Source: Blautia sp. (GTDB taxonomy: Bacteria > Bacillota > Clostridia > Lachnospirales > Lachnospiraceae). Taken from it: 64,000 nt of DNA. Positions 8,808 through 17,667 of this stretch are shown one piece after another; the first letter of the stretch is position 1; every line of letters begins with the position of its first letter. The notes beneath the pieces are model-generated. The model was not told the origin of the DNA and searched no databases. It was given only the letters and a program-made list of their open reading frames with translations. The position numbers and the translations under genes are program-made. The stretch is taken from the NCBI GenBank assembly GCA_023664455.1, contig JAMPFM010000002.1, forward strand, positions 42,321-106,320, given 5' to 3'.

Positions 8808-9689
8808 TCAGCGGCTGTGTCCGCCGCCGCCATGACTTCCTCCGCCGTGACTGCCGCCTCCTCCGCCGCTATGACCACCGCCTCCGCTGCTGCTTGATTC
8901 AATGCGGTGTTTTACGACGGATTTACGCAGGAAAATATCTTCGTGCCTTACAAAGTCCGCCTGCTGCCCGTTTACATAGGTTACGGCTGTCGTGGTCTTA
9001 TTGGCGCTCTTGGATTTCCAGTTCATCGGGATGAAACCTGCAGCCGCAAGCACGCCGATGATAAGAGCCAGCCCCAGCGGCACGTCCATATGGAACACCC
9101 TGCCACCCATCATATCGTCATAGAAATCGTTGACATAGGTCTTATAGGCAAGGTAGGGACTCCATTCCACATAGCGGTACACCCTGTCTAAAATATGGTC
9201 GATATCCGCATCAGAATAAGTCTCTTTCACAATACCGGTCGTACAGAACCAGGTATGAATCATTCCGTCATCTTCCCTGGAATAGTTATCCACCAGAATC
9301 ACGCCGTCACCGTTAGGCTCATCATAGCCAAATTTCGCCTCTTCATAAAACTGTTCGGCAAAAACCCTGACAAATTCTTCAGAAGGCACATACGGCTCTA
9401 TTTCCCTTGCATAGTCTTTTAAGGGTGTATCGAGCGTCACAAGCACGATATCGCAGCCGGTCTCTTTTTCCCTTTTTGCTATCAGCTTTTCTAACTTCTG
9501 TTCTTCTTTATCGCTTAAAACGTCGGCGCCGTCAAAAACCCGCATCGTAATCAGGCATTCCGTATTGGTTCTTTCATGATATCCTGCCCTGGACGTCATG
9601 ATATGCATTCCGTTTATCCCCAGAAAAATCAACGCAAGTACAGCAATGATAATATAGATTACCCTAAAAAATTTGAAATATGCTTTCAT
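8808..9689 (-). CDS. TPM-domain membrane protein with Gly/Ser/His tail
   Basis: 293 residues. Membrane segment about 8-27, then an extracytoplasmic TPM (YgcG/Psb32-type) domain with VFDGADVLSDKEEQKLEKLIAKREKETGCDIVLVT, a second membrane segment about 203-220, and a tail rich in GGGGHSGGGGGSHGGG repeats. TPM domains occur in proteins linked to membrane-protein turnover; the exact function is unknown. The start codon directly abuts the stop codon of the zinc-ribbon gene, so the two are translationally coupled and probably work together. The His-rich glycine tail could bind metal, but that is inference. Confidence 0.82.
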   Translation of the reverse strand: MKAYFKFFRVIYIIIAVLALIFLGINGMHIMTSRAGYHERTNTECLITMRVFDGADVLSDKEEQKLEKLIAKREKETGCDIVLVTLDTPLKDYAREIEPYVPSEEFVRVFAEQFYEEAKFGYDEPNGDGVILVDNYSREDDGMIHTWFCTTGIVKETYSDADIDHILDRVYRYVEWSPYLAYKTYVNDFYDDMMGGRVFHMDVPLGLALIIGVLAAAGFIPMNWKSKSANKTTTAVTYVNGQQADFVRHEDIFLRKSVVKHRIESSSSGGGGHSGGGGGSHGGGSHGGGGHSR

Positions 9690-10673
9690 TTACAGTACCT
9701 CCAGAATCGAGATTGCAAGCTGTACAATCGCGCCCACATAAGCCAGGACAGAAAATCCGTATAATAGCACTTTTCCCTTAGATACCGGTGTTTTGCCTAC
9801 GACTTTCCCGGTCTGTCCATTCACATGAAAACGATAGGTCTGCCCCCTATACTGATAGAGATACATCCACACCGGCATCAGGGCATAGTGGACGCCGCAT
9901 CGATCCAGATTCAGTTGTTTATCCGCAGCCTGTATGGTATTGTATCCCGCCAGGGATTGCTTCATCAGCTCTTCGGAAGCGTTTCTCGCCTTCACCTGCG
10001 CCCTGCCTTCCAGTTCCGGCGCGCTCTGGTTATAGACTTCCCCATAAAAACCCGACATATATTTGGGCAAAAAACCTTCCAATTCCTGATACCGATAAGG
10101 TTCCATCAGATCCATCTCGCCATCGTTCATGGCGATAGATGCATCTACCGGCACTTTTTCAAAACCCGCTTCCATCTGCCTTATAATCTGATAATAAGAG
10201 GTTTCCACATACCGCATATTGCCGCTCTGCCAGCTGCGCACTTTGGTGCCCTGTCCATGAAAACTGTAATGCGCCTGATAATCGTAGAGCCAAAAAGGAA
10301 CATAGACTCCTTTCATTCCTTCCAGACTTTTTTCTGAAAGAAAGCCGGATGGCGTAAAGGTTCTTTTGTGAAATTCCCGGTTCAGCGCCTCGACTGCCTC
10401 GTCTTTATCTACCTGAAAGGGCAGTATCAGATGGGGTTCATAAACACCCTCCACCCTTTCGTTAAACACAAGATAACTTCCGCAATGCTCACATCTGTCG
10501 GAGGACGTATAGGGACCTATGTCAAGCGGTGCGCCGCAGTTTCCGCAATACGCCACGGAACCTTCCCCTACCATCGTCTCACTGTCGATGCTTTCGCAAT
10601 GCGGACAGTACATCTTTTTCCTGCCTGGGTCATAGACCGTATTGCCGCCGCAGTTTCTGCATTTAAAAATCAT
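9690..10673 (-). CDS. Zinc-ribbon protein with C-terminal membrane segment
   Basis: About 327 residues from the ATG at 10673 (GGGGGGAAAAAGG site). An upstream in-frame start is possible but has no ribosome site. The N-terminus has several CxxC zinc-ribbon knuckles: CRNCGG, CPHCES, CGNCGAP, CEHCGS. The middle is a beta-rich domain with LPFQVDKDEAVEAL, VPFWLYDY and MPVWMYLYQYRGQTYRFHVNGQTGKVVG, a pattern found in TFIIB-type zinc-ribbon proteins of unknown function. A hydrophobic stretch lies near the C-terminus (LLYGFSVLAYVGAIVQLAISIL). Pairing with the TPM protein is recurrent in Clostridia as far as I recall; a role in membrane protein quality control is only a guess. Confidence 0.75.
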   Translation of the reverse strand: MIFKCRNCGGNTVYDPGRKKMYCPHCESIDSETMVGEGSVAYCGNCGAPLDIGPYTSSDRCEHCGSYLVFNERVEGVYEPHLILPFQVDKDEAVEALNREFHKRTFTPSGFLSEKSLEGMKGVYVPFWLYDYQAHYSFHGQGTKVRSWQSGNMRYVETSYYQIIRQMEAGFEKVPVDASIAMNDGEMDLMEPYRYQELEGFLPKYMSGFYGEVYNQSAPELEGRAQVKARNASEELMKQSLAGYNTIQAADKQLNLDRCGVHYALMPVWMYLYQYRGQTYRFHVNGQTGKVVGKTPVSKGKVLLYGFSVLAYVGAIVQLAISILEVL

Positions 10674-10760
10674 CCTTTTTCCCCCCTGGTCTTGTGTATA
10701 CTGCCATAATACCACAAAACAAACTAAATTACTATCTTCCAATTCTTTTTCAAAATATCA

Positions 10761-10789
10761 TTGCCCTGCGGTGCATCTTTTTATATACT
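10761..10789 (+). promoter_or_regulatory. SigA promoter of the PurF-like gene
   Basis: TTGCCC, 17-base spacer, TATACT, about 60 bases before the start codon. The gene has an AGGAGA site. Confidence 0.55.
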
Positions 10790-10848
10790 TATAGTATAAA
10801 AGGTTACGCAACACTACAACACAGCAAAGACAGAATAGGAGAACATTT

Positions 10849-12255
10849 ATGGGAGGATTTTTTGGCGTCGCTTCAAAAGAAGATTGTGTATTTGATTTAT
10901 TCTTTGGTACGGACTATCATTCCCATCTTGGGACACGGCGTGCCGGCATGGCAGTTTATAGCCCGGAATCAGGGTTTGACAGGGCTATCCACAATATCGA
11001 AAACGCGCCTTTCCGGACAAAATTTGATAAAGATGCAAATACAATGCAGGGTTTTCTCGGCATAGGCTGCATTTCTGACTATGAACCGCAGCCCCTTATC
11101 ATACGTTCCCATCACGGCACTTATGCCATTACCACCGTTGGAAAAATCAATAATAAAGAAGCCATTGAGAAACAGCTTTTTCACAGCGGACATGCCCATT
11201 TTCAGGAAATGAGCAGCGGGGAAATCAACGCCACAGAGCTTGTGGCCGCCATCATCAATCAGAAGGACAATCTAATCGAGGGACTGCAATATGCCCAGGA
11301 ACTCATCGAAGGCTCCATGACGATGCTTCTCATGACGCCGAAGGGCATTTATGCCGCCAGGGACCGCTTAGGGCGCACGCCCGTCACAATCGGCAGAAAA
11401 GAGTCCGCTTACTGCGTTTCGTTTGAGAGCTTCGCCTATCTGAACCTGGGCTATACGCAGGATAGGGAGTTAGGACCGGGTGAAATCGCCATTCTTACCC
11501 CGGAAGGCGCCAAAACCCTCATCGCGCCGGGGAAGGATATGAAAATCTGTACATTTTTATGGATTTATTACGGATATCCCTCTTCTTCCTATGAAGGCGT
11601 CAGCGTAGAGGCGATGCGTTATCAGTGCGGCTCGCTGCTGGCGTCAAGGGATAAGGTAGATGCGGATACCGTGGCTGGAATCCCGGATTCTGGCACGGCG
11701 CACGCCATCGGCTACGCCAACCGCTCCGGCATTCCTTTTTCCAGACCGTTTATCAAGTATACCCCTACCTGGCCCCGTTCCTTCATGCCGACGATACAGA
11801 GCAAGCGGGATTTAATCGCCCGGATGAAACTGATTCCGGTGCATGATCTGATTAAGGACAGGAGTCTCGTACTCATCGACGATTCCATCGTGCGGGGAAC
11901 CCAGCTGCGGGAAACGACAGAATTTTTATACCAAAGCGGCGCAAGGGAAGTACATATCCGCCCCGCCTGTCCGCCTTTGTTATTCGGCTGCAAATACCTG
12001 AATTTCTCACGCTCCACTTCCGAAATGGAGCTGATTACCAGACAGGTAATCAAAGAGATGGAAGGGGACAATAAATACCCGAACCTGTCGGTTTACGCAG
12101 ACCCCGAATCCACGTCTTACCATGACATGCTGGAAAAAATACGGGAAAAACTGAATTTCACGTCCCTGCGCTACCATCGTCTCGATGATATGATTGCCTC
12201 GGTGGGCATCGATAAATCGAAACTCTGTACTTATTGCTGGGATGGACGCGAATAA
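10849..12255 (+). CDS. PurF paralogue without glutaminase residues
   Basis: 468 residues, aligned in full with glutamine PRPP amidotransferase. The phosphoribosyltransferase half looks functional: LVLIDDSIVRGTQL near residue 343, VAGIPDSGTAHAIGYANRSGIPF, and a C-terminal CTYCWDG resembling the Fe-S CxxCFTG of PurF. The N-terminal half lacks every glutaminase landmark. The nucleophile Cys is gone (MGGFFGVAS instead of CGVFGI), the HxRYSTxG segment reads IGCISDYEPQP, and GNLxN reads GKINN. True purF is present elsewhere in the window. So this is either an ammonia-dependent enzyme, an enzyme with a different nucleophile, or a PRPP-sensing protein. It stands alone with its own promoter and terminator. 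Confidence 0.85.
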   Translation: MGGFFGVASKEDCVFDLFFGTDYHSHLGTRRAGMAVYSPESGFDRAIHNIENAPFRTKFDKDANTMQGFLGIGCISDYEPQPLIIRSHHGTYAITTVGKINNKEAIEKQLFHSGHAHFQEMSSGEINATELVAAIINQKDNLIEGLQYAQELIEGSMTMLLMTPKGIYAARDRLGRTPVTIGRKESAYCVSFESFAYLNLGYTQDRELGPGEIAILTPEGAKTLIAPGKDMKICTFLWIYYGYPSSSYEGVSVEAMRYQCGSLLASRDKVDADTVAGIPDSGTAHAIGYANRSGIPFSRPFIKYTPTWPRSFMPTIQSKRDLIARMKLIPVHDLIKDRSLVLIDDSIVRGTQLRETTEFLYQSGAREVHIRPACPPLLFGCKYLNFSRSTSEMELITRQVIKEMEGDNKYPNLSVYADPESTSYHDMLEKIREKLNFTSLRYHRLDDMIASVGIDKSKLCTYCWDGRE

Positions 12256-12275
12256 AACAAGAAAATTGCTTACGC

Positions 12276-12317
12276 AAAAAGGGGCTGCGCACTGGTTTGG
12301 TGTGGCAGCTCCTTTTT
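12276..12317 (+). terminator. Terminator after the PurF-like gene
   Basis: AAAGGGGCTGC and GCAGCTCCTTT form an 11-pair stem (one G-U) followed by TTTTATTTTAG. It is probably shared with the convergent chemoreceptor gene, because A-runs flank the other side. Confidence 0.8.
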
Positions 12318-12330
12318 ATTTTAGTTCTCT

Positions 12331-13875
12331 TTATAACAACGTAGCCTTCAAATCCCCAATCATACTCTCCAACTGCTCCGCCTGGGCGGTCATCTTGATG
12401 ATGTTGGAAGAATTGTCATTAATCATCTCGGATATATTAATGAACTGCTCGCTTTCCGACTGAACGGCTTCCAGGATTTCCTGATTGATGGAAACCGTCG
12501 TCTGGATGATATCGCTCTGTTTGGTATGTACCCGGTTCATCTCGGTGATAGCGTCTAAGGAAGCTTTGATAATGGACATCATATCCTCGATACTTGCGAA
12601 GGTCTGCTCGAAGGTCTCATTCTGCCGCTCCAGACTCGTGGTACTTACCTCGACCGAAGTGGACATTTCCCTTACGTTGCTCTGCAGCTTGTTGATGACT
12701 TCCTGGATATCGCTCAGGGATTCTTTCGTATTCGCCGCCAGCCCGCCGACGGATTCTGCTACGACGGCGAACCCTTTGCCCGCTTCACCCGCTCTTGCTG
12801 CTTCGATGGAAGCGTTTAAGGCAAGCAGACTTGTGGAAGAAGAAATATCGTTAATCACCTTGAGGGCAATGCCGATTTCATCTACGCATCCCAGCAATGC
12901 TTCCGACATCTTCTGCGTATTCTGGGAAGAATCGGAAACTTCTTTATTCTTTTCCTGCAGCTCTTTTAACAGGACTTCATTCTCGGAAGATTTCGCCAGA
13001 AGGTCTCTGGAAATTCTTTCCACTTCCGTGATATTCTTATCCAGCTCTACGGAGCAGTCCTCTAAGGACACCATATTTTCCCGGCTTCTTTCCGTTTCCT
13101 GCAATACGGCGTTGCTGGTCTTCAGCAAGGAATCGCTGGTCGCGGACAGTTCTTCCGTGGAAGCGCTCTCATTCTGGGAAACTTCAGATAAAATAACACT
13201 TGTATCGTTTAAATCCGCCACAAGGGAAGTCACTTTGGAAAGCACTTTTTCCACCCTTGAATTGTTGGCTTCGAGTTCTTCTTTTTTCACATTAATCAGA
13301 TAATGCTCTACCAGGAAATCAAACAGGATAATCCCGGCAATGGATAACGTGATACAAATAATCCGAAAGACCATTTCCGGTATAAAATACGCATCTTTGA
13401 CCGGCAGCAGCTTGTCCGCCCGGAAAATCCATGCAACTATCGTGGAAACAACGATGGCTGCGGATAGGGCAGAGGTCAGTTTCACATCCATGAAAAAGGC
13501 TATTAAGATGATAAAGAAAAAGGCATATGCCCAAAAATCACGGCTGGGCAGCATATAGACAAAGAAATTCCACTGAATCGTCAGAATAATCAGCATAAAT
13601 ATTTTGCCCTTTACCATCATGTCGTGCCTGATTCTTTTCGCCCCCCCCTCCTCGCTGATTTCATAGGCATGGGTGACAAACCATACGCCTATGGAAAAAT
13701 ACAGGATACAGCTTCCGACGAAAATACCTATCGCAAGCCAGGGGACGGTCGGATAAAATCCTAACAGCTTCAAAACCCCTGTCGTACTGCCCCCGGCGCA
13801 GCAGGCGCCCGTACCAACCAGAATAACGATTGTATACACCTTGTTCATATACTCTTCAACAACGTTTGTGTTCAT
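12331..13875 (-). CDS. Methyl-accepting protein with multi-pass membrane domain
   Basis: 514 residues. Instead of a periplasmic sensor there are about five or six membrane helices in residues 10-190, followed by a coiled coil and a classical cytoplasmic signalling domain. The hairpin tip is recognisable ([25 protein letters not shown], near residue 360). No HAMP domain is seen. It probably senses a membrane or cytoplasmic signal. There are no chemotaxis or flagellar genes nearby, so its output partner is not visible. It has its own SigA promoter (TTGAAG-17-TATAAT) and a GGGG site before the ATG. Confidence 0.9.
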   Translation of the reverse strand: MNTNVVEEYMNKVYTIVILVGTGACCAGGSTTGVLKLLGFYPTVPWLAIGIFVGSCILYFSIGVWFVTHAYEISEEGGAKRIRHDMMVKGKIFMLIILTIQWNFFVYMLPSRDFWAYAFFFIILIAFFMDVKLTSALSAAIVVSTIVAWIFRADKLLPVKDAYFIPEMVFRIICITLSIAGIILFDFLVEHYLINVKKEELEANNSRVEKVLSKVTSLVADLNDTSVILSEVSQNESASTEELSATSDSLLKTSNAVLQETERSRENMVSLEDCSVELDKNITEVERISRDLLAKSSENEVLLKELQEKNKEVSDSSQNTQKMSEALLGCVDEIGIALKVINDISSSTSLLALNASIEAARAGEAGKGFAVVAESVGGLAANTKESLSDIQEVINKLQSNVREMSTSVEVSTTSLERQNETFEQTFASIEDMMSIIKASLDAITEMNRVHTKQSDIIQTTVSINQEILEAVQSESEQFINISEMINDNSSNIIKMTAQAEQLESMIGDLKATLL

Positions 13876-13955
13876 AGATAACCCCTTTCTTCCTTCGCAC
13901 TTTCTGCCTTAATATTTTTGCATAGAATTGCAATGAAATTTGACATACCCTTATT

Positions 13956-13984
13956 ATTATACTATTTATGATGCGCCACTTCAA
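13956..13984 (-). promoter_or_regulatory. SigA promoter of the multi-pass chemoreceptor
   Basis: Minus strand TTGAAG, 17-base spacer, perfect TATAAT, about 80 bases before the start codon. Confidence 0.75.
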
Positions 13985-14057
13985 TATTATTTCACAACAA
14001 AAATATGCAAATTTTGCAAAAAGAACAACAAATTTTGCAGAAAACTTAAAATCAAAT

Positions 14058-14083
14058 GAAAAAAAGGGCGGAAATTCCGCCCC
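14058..14083 (-). terminator. Terminator of the sufC-sufB operon
   Basis: Perfect GGGCGG/CCGCCC stem with a short AAATT loop, followed by seven T on the minus strand, 14 bases after the stop codon. Confidence 0.93.
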
Positions 14084-14096
14084 CGTAAAACAAACT

Positions 14097-15017
14097 TTAT
14101 TTCAAAAATCCATTAATAATCTGCTCTTCCGCTTCCGCTTCCGTTAAGCCAAGCGTCATCAGCTTGATAATCTGCTCCCCTGCAATCTTACCGATTGCCG
14201 CCTCGTGAATCAATGCGGCGTCCACATTGTCCGCCTCTAACTGGGGCACCGCTAAGACTCTCGCCTTATCCATAATGATTGCGTCGCACTCCGTATGCCC
14301 CGTGCAGGGAACCTTGCCTGTCAGTCTGGAATCGAATTTCTGGTAAGAAGCGTCCCTTGCCACGGAACGGGAAATCACATCCGCACTGGCGCCTTCTCCA
14401 TTCAAATTCACTTCATAAGCGCTGAATGCCTGCTGCCCTCCGTGGGTCATCAGCCGCTCGCGTACAAGCAGTTTCGCGCCTGCTGAAAGCTCTGCGATGG
14501 TTTTTCGGTTCGTGGAATCGACGCCTTTTATCTGCACCATTTCCATCTCCATGAAACTGTTTTCTTCCATATAGACTTCCGTGCCCGGATTCAGGATACG
14601 TTTTCCTGTCCCGTCACCGGAGCCGTAATGTTTTTCCACATATTTGACTTTCGCATTTTTTCCAAGATAAAACCGGTGGATACCGTCGTGCTGCGCATCT
14701 TGTCCGCCGCAGTTATCAATGCCGCAGCCTGCCACAATTACCACGTCCGCATCTTCCCCGATGTGGAAATCGTTATAAACCATTTCTTTGAGACCGCTCT
14801 GGCTTAAAACTACCGGGATATGGACGCTTTCTTTCTTCGTTCCCGGTTTTACATAAATATCGATGCCGCTCACGTCCTGTTTGGATACAATGTCTATATT
14901 CGCCGTTGTATTCCTTGCCTCCATCTGTCCGTTCGCCCGGATATTATAAGCTCCTTCCGGCACCTCGTGTAAATCCGCCACTTCCGCCAGAAGCCGTTTC
15001 TGTATTGTATCAAGCAT
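14097..15017 (-). CDS. SufB/SufD-family Fe-S scaffold, minimal type
   Basis: 306 residues, shorter than classical SufB (about 470). It has the beta-helix core of the SufBD family: AGCGIDNCGGQDAQHDGIHRFYLGKNAKVKYVEKHYGSG, then MEMVQIKGVDSTNRKTIAELSAGAKL, SRSVARDASYQKFDSRLTG, TECDAIIMD, and the C-terminal ALIHEAAIGKIAGEQIIKLMTLGLTEAEAEEQII. It forms a two-gene unit with the SufC-type ATPase upstream (2-base gap). No SufS, SufU or second SufB/D is nearby. This layout matches the two-component SUF-like minimal system (SmsCB) known from anaerobes, which builds Fe-S clusters. Cys residues in the GCGIDNCGG loop are possible ligands. Confidence 0.88.
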   Translation of the reverse strand: MLDTIQKRLLAEVADLHEVPEGAYNIRANGQMEARNTTANIDIVSKQDVSGIDIYVKPGTKKESVHIPVVLSQSGLKEMVYNDFHIGEDADVVIVAGCGIDNCGGQDAQHDGIHRFYLGKNAKVKYVEKHYGSGDGTGKRILNPGTEVYMEENSFMEMEMVQIKGVDSTNRKTIAELSAGAKLLVRERLMTHGGQQAFSAYEVNLNGEGASADVISRSVARDASYQKFDSRLTGKVPCTGHTECDAIIMDKARVLAVPQLEADNVDAALIHEAAIGKIAGEQIIKLMTLGLTEAEAEEQIINGFLK

Positions 15018-15019
15018 GG

Positions 15020-15775
15020 TTACAATCGCTCCTTTCTGCCTTCATTCCCCGTACACTGGCTGATGGCGGAAGGCGTCCCTAAAAGTCCCGGCAAAATCTC
15101 TTCTTTCGCCCCTCTGTCGGCAATCCTGCCATCCGCCAGCACGATAATCTCATCCGCAATATTCAGAATCCGTTCCTGATGGGAAATGATGATAATAGAC
15201 CCCTCTTTATCCCGCTTCTGCAATCGCTCAAAGACCTGAATCAGATTCTGGAAGCTCCAGAGGTCGATGCCGGCTTCCGGTTCGTCAAAAACGGACAATT
15301 TGCTTGCCCTCGCCAGAACGGTTGCAATTTCGATGCGTTTCAGCTCACCGCCGGACAAACTTGCGTTGACCTCCCGCTTGATATAATCCCTGGCGCAAAG
15401 CCCCACTTCTGCCAGATATTCACAGGCGTCCGACGCCGACAGATTCCTGCCCGATGCAATCCGTAACAAATCCAGCACTTCCAGTCCCTTAAAACGCACC
15501 GGCTGCTGGAAGGCAAAGCCGATTCCCATTTTCGCCCGTTCGGTAATGCCTGTATCCGTAATATCGACGCCGTCCAAAAAAATCTGTCCGCTGGTCGGCT
15601 TCTCGATTCCTGCGATTAATTTGGCAAGGGTCGATTTTCCGCTGCCATTGGGCCCGGTAATGACCACGAACTTACGTTCCTCTACCGTCAGGCTGATATC
15701 CCGGACGATTTCTTTCTGGCTCTCTTTCCTATCTTCCCCCGATACCTCAAAAGATATCTTCTTTAATTCCAGCAT
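15020..15775 (-). CDS. sufC: SufC-type Fe-S assembly ATPase
   Basis: ABC ATPase that works on the SufB-like scaffold. 251 residues from the ATG at 15775, chosen because AGAGG lies eight bases before it; a more upstream ATG at 15793 has no site. Walker A is TGPNGSGKSTLAKLI, the signature is NASLSGGELKRIEIA, Walker B is LSVFDEPEAGIDLW, and the switch histidine is in IIISHQERIL. The DEPEAGIDLW segment and the size are typical of SufC. Together with the following gene it makes a complete minimal SUF system. Confidence 0.93.
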   Translation of the reverse strand: MLELKKISFEVSGEDRKESQKEIVRDISLTVEERKFVVITGPNGSGKSTLAKLIAGIEKPTSGQIFLDGVDITDTGITERAKMGIGFAFQQPVRFKGLEVLDLLRIASGRNLSASDACEYLAEVGLCARDYIKREVNASLSGGELKRIEIATVLARASKLSVFDEPEAGIDLWSFQNLIQVFERLQKRDKEGSIIIISHQERILNIADEIIVLADGRIADRGAKEEILPGLLGTPSAISQCTGNEGRKERL

Positions 15776-15850
15776 AATCCATACCTCTGTCATCTTATAG
15801 TTGAAAGTGCACTACTCTCTATGCTTTAGCGCTTATTTCACATCTACATT

Positions 15851-15880
15851 ATCATATCGCTTTGAGGGGGGATATGTAAA
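15851..15880 (-). promoter_or_regulatory. Promoter of sufC-sufB
   Basis: Minus strand TTTACA, 18-base spacer, TATGAT, about 75 bases before the start. Reasonable but not consensus; no clear IscR or Fur site is seen. Confidence 0.5.
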
Positions 15881-15914
15881 GTACCAATCTGTAAAATCAG
15901 GAAAAAAGAGGCTC

Positions 15915-17660
15915 TTATTCTACGACAAATCCTGCCGAAACATGCTTTAACTCTGTCGTCACCTTGGTATTTTCACAGGTTTCCCGGTAAATCTCATTGG
16001 TGGTATTGGAAATATCGAGTACATTCTGGGCTACATTCTGGATTCCCTGCGTACTTTCCTCCATTGAGGATGAAATACCGCCGATATTCTGGGTCACGCT
16101 GGAAATCTGCTGATTGATATGGTCTACGCTGCCCTGTATCTTTTCCATGATTTGGGATACTGCGTCCGCATCATCGGCATATTGGATGGACATGTTCTCA
16201 AAGTTTTTATAATCTTCCATAATATCGGAATCCACAAATCCCAGCATCTTCTCACTGCACGCGCATAAGGACTGGACGATTTCAATAATCTTGTTATTCA
16301 ATTCCTGGATGGCGCTGGCATTGGTCTTACTATTATCCGCAAGGGCGCGTATTTCTTCCGCCACGACTGCGAATCCTTTGCCGGCCTCCCCTGCCCTTGC
16401 CGCTTCGATGGCGGCGTTTAACGCCAGCAGGTTTGTCTGGGAAGCGATTTCCAGAATCGTGTTGGTCAATTCGTTCACACGGTTAATGCTGTGGCTTTCT
16501 TCGATGCTCTTCGACATCGTCTCTTTGATGGTTCCGACCATGTTTTCTGAATTTTTCCGGCTTTCCGTGGTCTTACTACGGATGAATCCCGCCCGTTCCC
16601 GTAAATCTGCGGCAAAGCTGCTTCCCTGTTCTACCTCGCCCGTAATATCGCCCGTCTGACCGGCGATTTCCTGCATCTTACCCTTCATCTGGTTTACAAG
16701 GGTGGAAACTTCTTCGCTGCCCGCCGAAAGTTCTTCCATGACTGCCGATAAATCGTTTATTTTATCATTGGACGTGGCAAACTGCACCTTAGTCCGGTTC
16801 GCCGTCTCTTCCATATATGCGGTTGTTTTCTGGACCCTGTAAGTAAGCTTTTGAAACGCTTCTAACAGCAGGTTCATGCTCGCCATAAGCTGTCCGATTT
16901 CATCATTTCTCTTAGTGGGCATCCGCTCTGTCAAATCGCAGGTTCCTTCCGCTATCCGGGAAGCTATCTGCTGTACTTTCAGGCTCAGTTTCTTCATGGG
17001 CTGCAGCATATCCTTATAGCACATGATAAGGGAAAAGAGAATGCTTAAAATACTGATGATGGAAACCGCCATGCTGCTGTTTTCTGCGGTATTGATACGT
17101 CCTTCCAGGCTTTTTTGGGCGTCTGCCAGACAGATATCAAACGCCGCTTCCAAATCGATGCACACCTGCTCCTGGGAAAGAATAATGGCTAACGCTTCCG
17201 TCCCCAGATACATCTTGGCGCCCGCCATATCGCCCTCTTTCCGAATCTGGCTGAGGGTCTGCATACTATCCAGCAAAACGTCGCATCCGTCGCTGTATTG
17301 CGCAAAAAGGGCAATTAATTCTTCATTTTCCGTCAGCCGGGCGTAATCCCCAAGTTCTACAAGCAGCCCTTTGACCGTAGCCATTTCACCATCCAGCTGC
17401 CCGTAGATATCGCCCGCAATGACTAAGTCGTCATCGGAGCTGCCCACTAAAATATTTGCATACTTCTGTATCATCTCGACTCTTTTTCCAATGTTTCCAT
17501 ACAGCTTCTGAATCTGGACATAAATCTGGTTCATCTGTGCCGCCGACTGTTCGATATTCCCCAGATTGGCATTGGTGAAGAAGGTATTAAACAGTACCGC
17601 CGCCAAAATAATGAACATGCTAATCATAACTTTTACTTGAATCGATACGCCTTTTTTCAT
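15915..17660 (-). CDS. Methyl-accepting chemotaxis-type protein
   Basis: 581 residues with classical architecture: membrane helix about 8-28, a helical extracytoplasmic sensor region (about 30-195, probably four-helix bundle), a second membrane helix about 196-214, HAMP domain ([31 protein letters not shown]), and a signalling domain with hairpin [26 protein letters not shown] near residue 420. It starts only seven bases after the stop of the sugar-sensor/GGDEF gene, so the two are probably co-transcribed and may respond to the same carbohydrate state. No Che proteins are nearby. Confidence 0.93.
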   Translation of the reverse strand: MKKGVSIQVKVMISMFIILAAVLFNTFFTNANLGNIEQSAAQMNQIYVQIQKLYGNIGKRVEMIQKYANILVGSSDDDLVIAGDIYGQLDGEMATVKGLLVELGDYARLTENEELIALFAQYSDGCDVLLDSMQTLSQIRKEGDMAGAKMYLGTEALAIILSQEQVCIDLEAAFDICLADAQKSLEGRINTAENSSMAVSIISILSILFSLIMCYKDMLQPMKKLSLKVQQIASRIAEGTCDLTERMPTKRNDEIGQLMASMNLLLEAFQKLTYRVQKTTAYMEETANRTKVQFATSNDKINDLSAVMEELSAGSEEVSTLVNQMKGKMQEIAGQTGDITGEVEQGSSFAADLRERAGFIRSKTTESRKNSENMVGTIKETMSKSIEESHSINRVNELTNTILEIASQTNLLALNAAIEAARAGEAGKGFAVVAEEIRALADNSKTNASAIQELNNKIIEIVQSLCACSEKMLGFVDSDIMEDYKNFENMSIQYADDADAVSQIMEKIQGSVDHINQQISSVTQNIGGISSSMEESTQGIQNVAQNVLDISNTTNEIYRETCENTKVTTELKHVSAGFVVE

Positions 17661-17667
17661 CCTTCGT

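Noticed and set aside
12485-13303. A 272-codon open frame on the plus strand opposite the multi-pass chemoreceptor
   Set aside because: Serine/leucine-rich product mirrors the coiled-coil codons of the real gene; no ribosome site and no recognisable domain.
15890-15914. AAGAGCCTCTTTTTT as a terminator after the second chemoreceptor
   Set aside because: The palindrome leaves a one-base loop, so it cannot form a stable hairpin.
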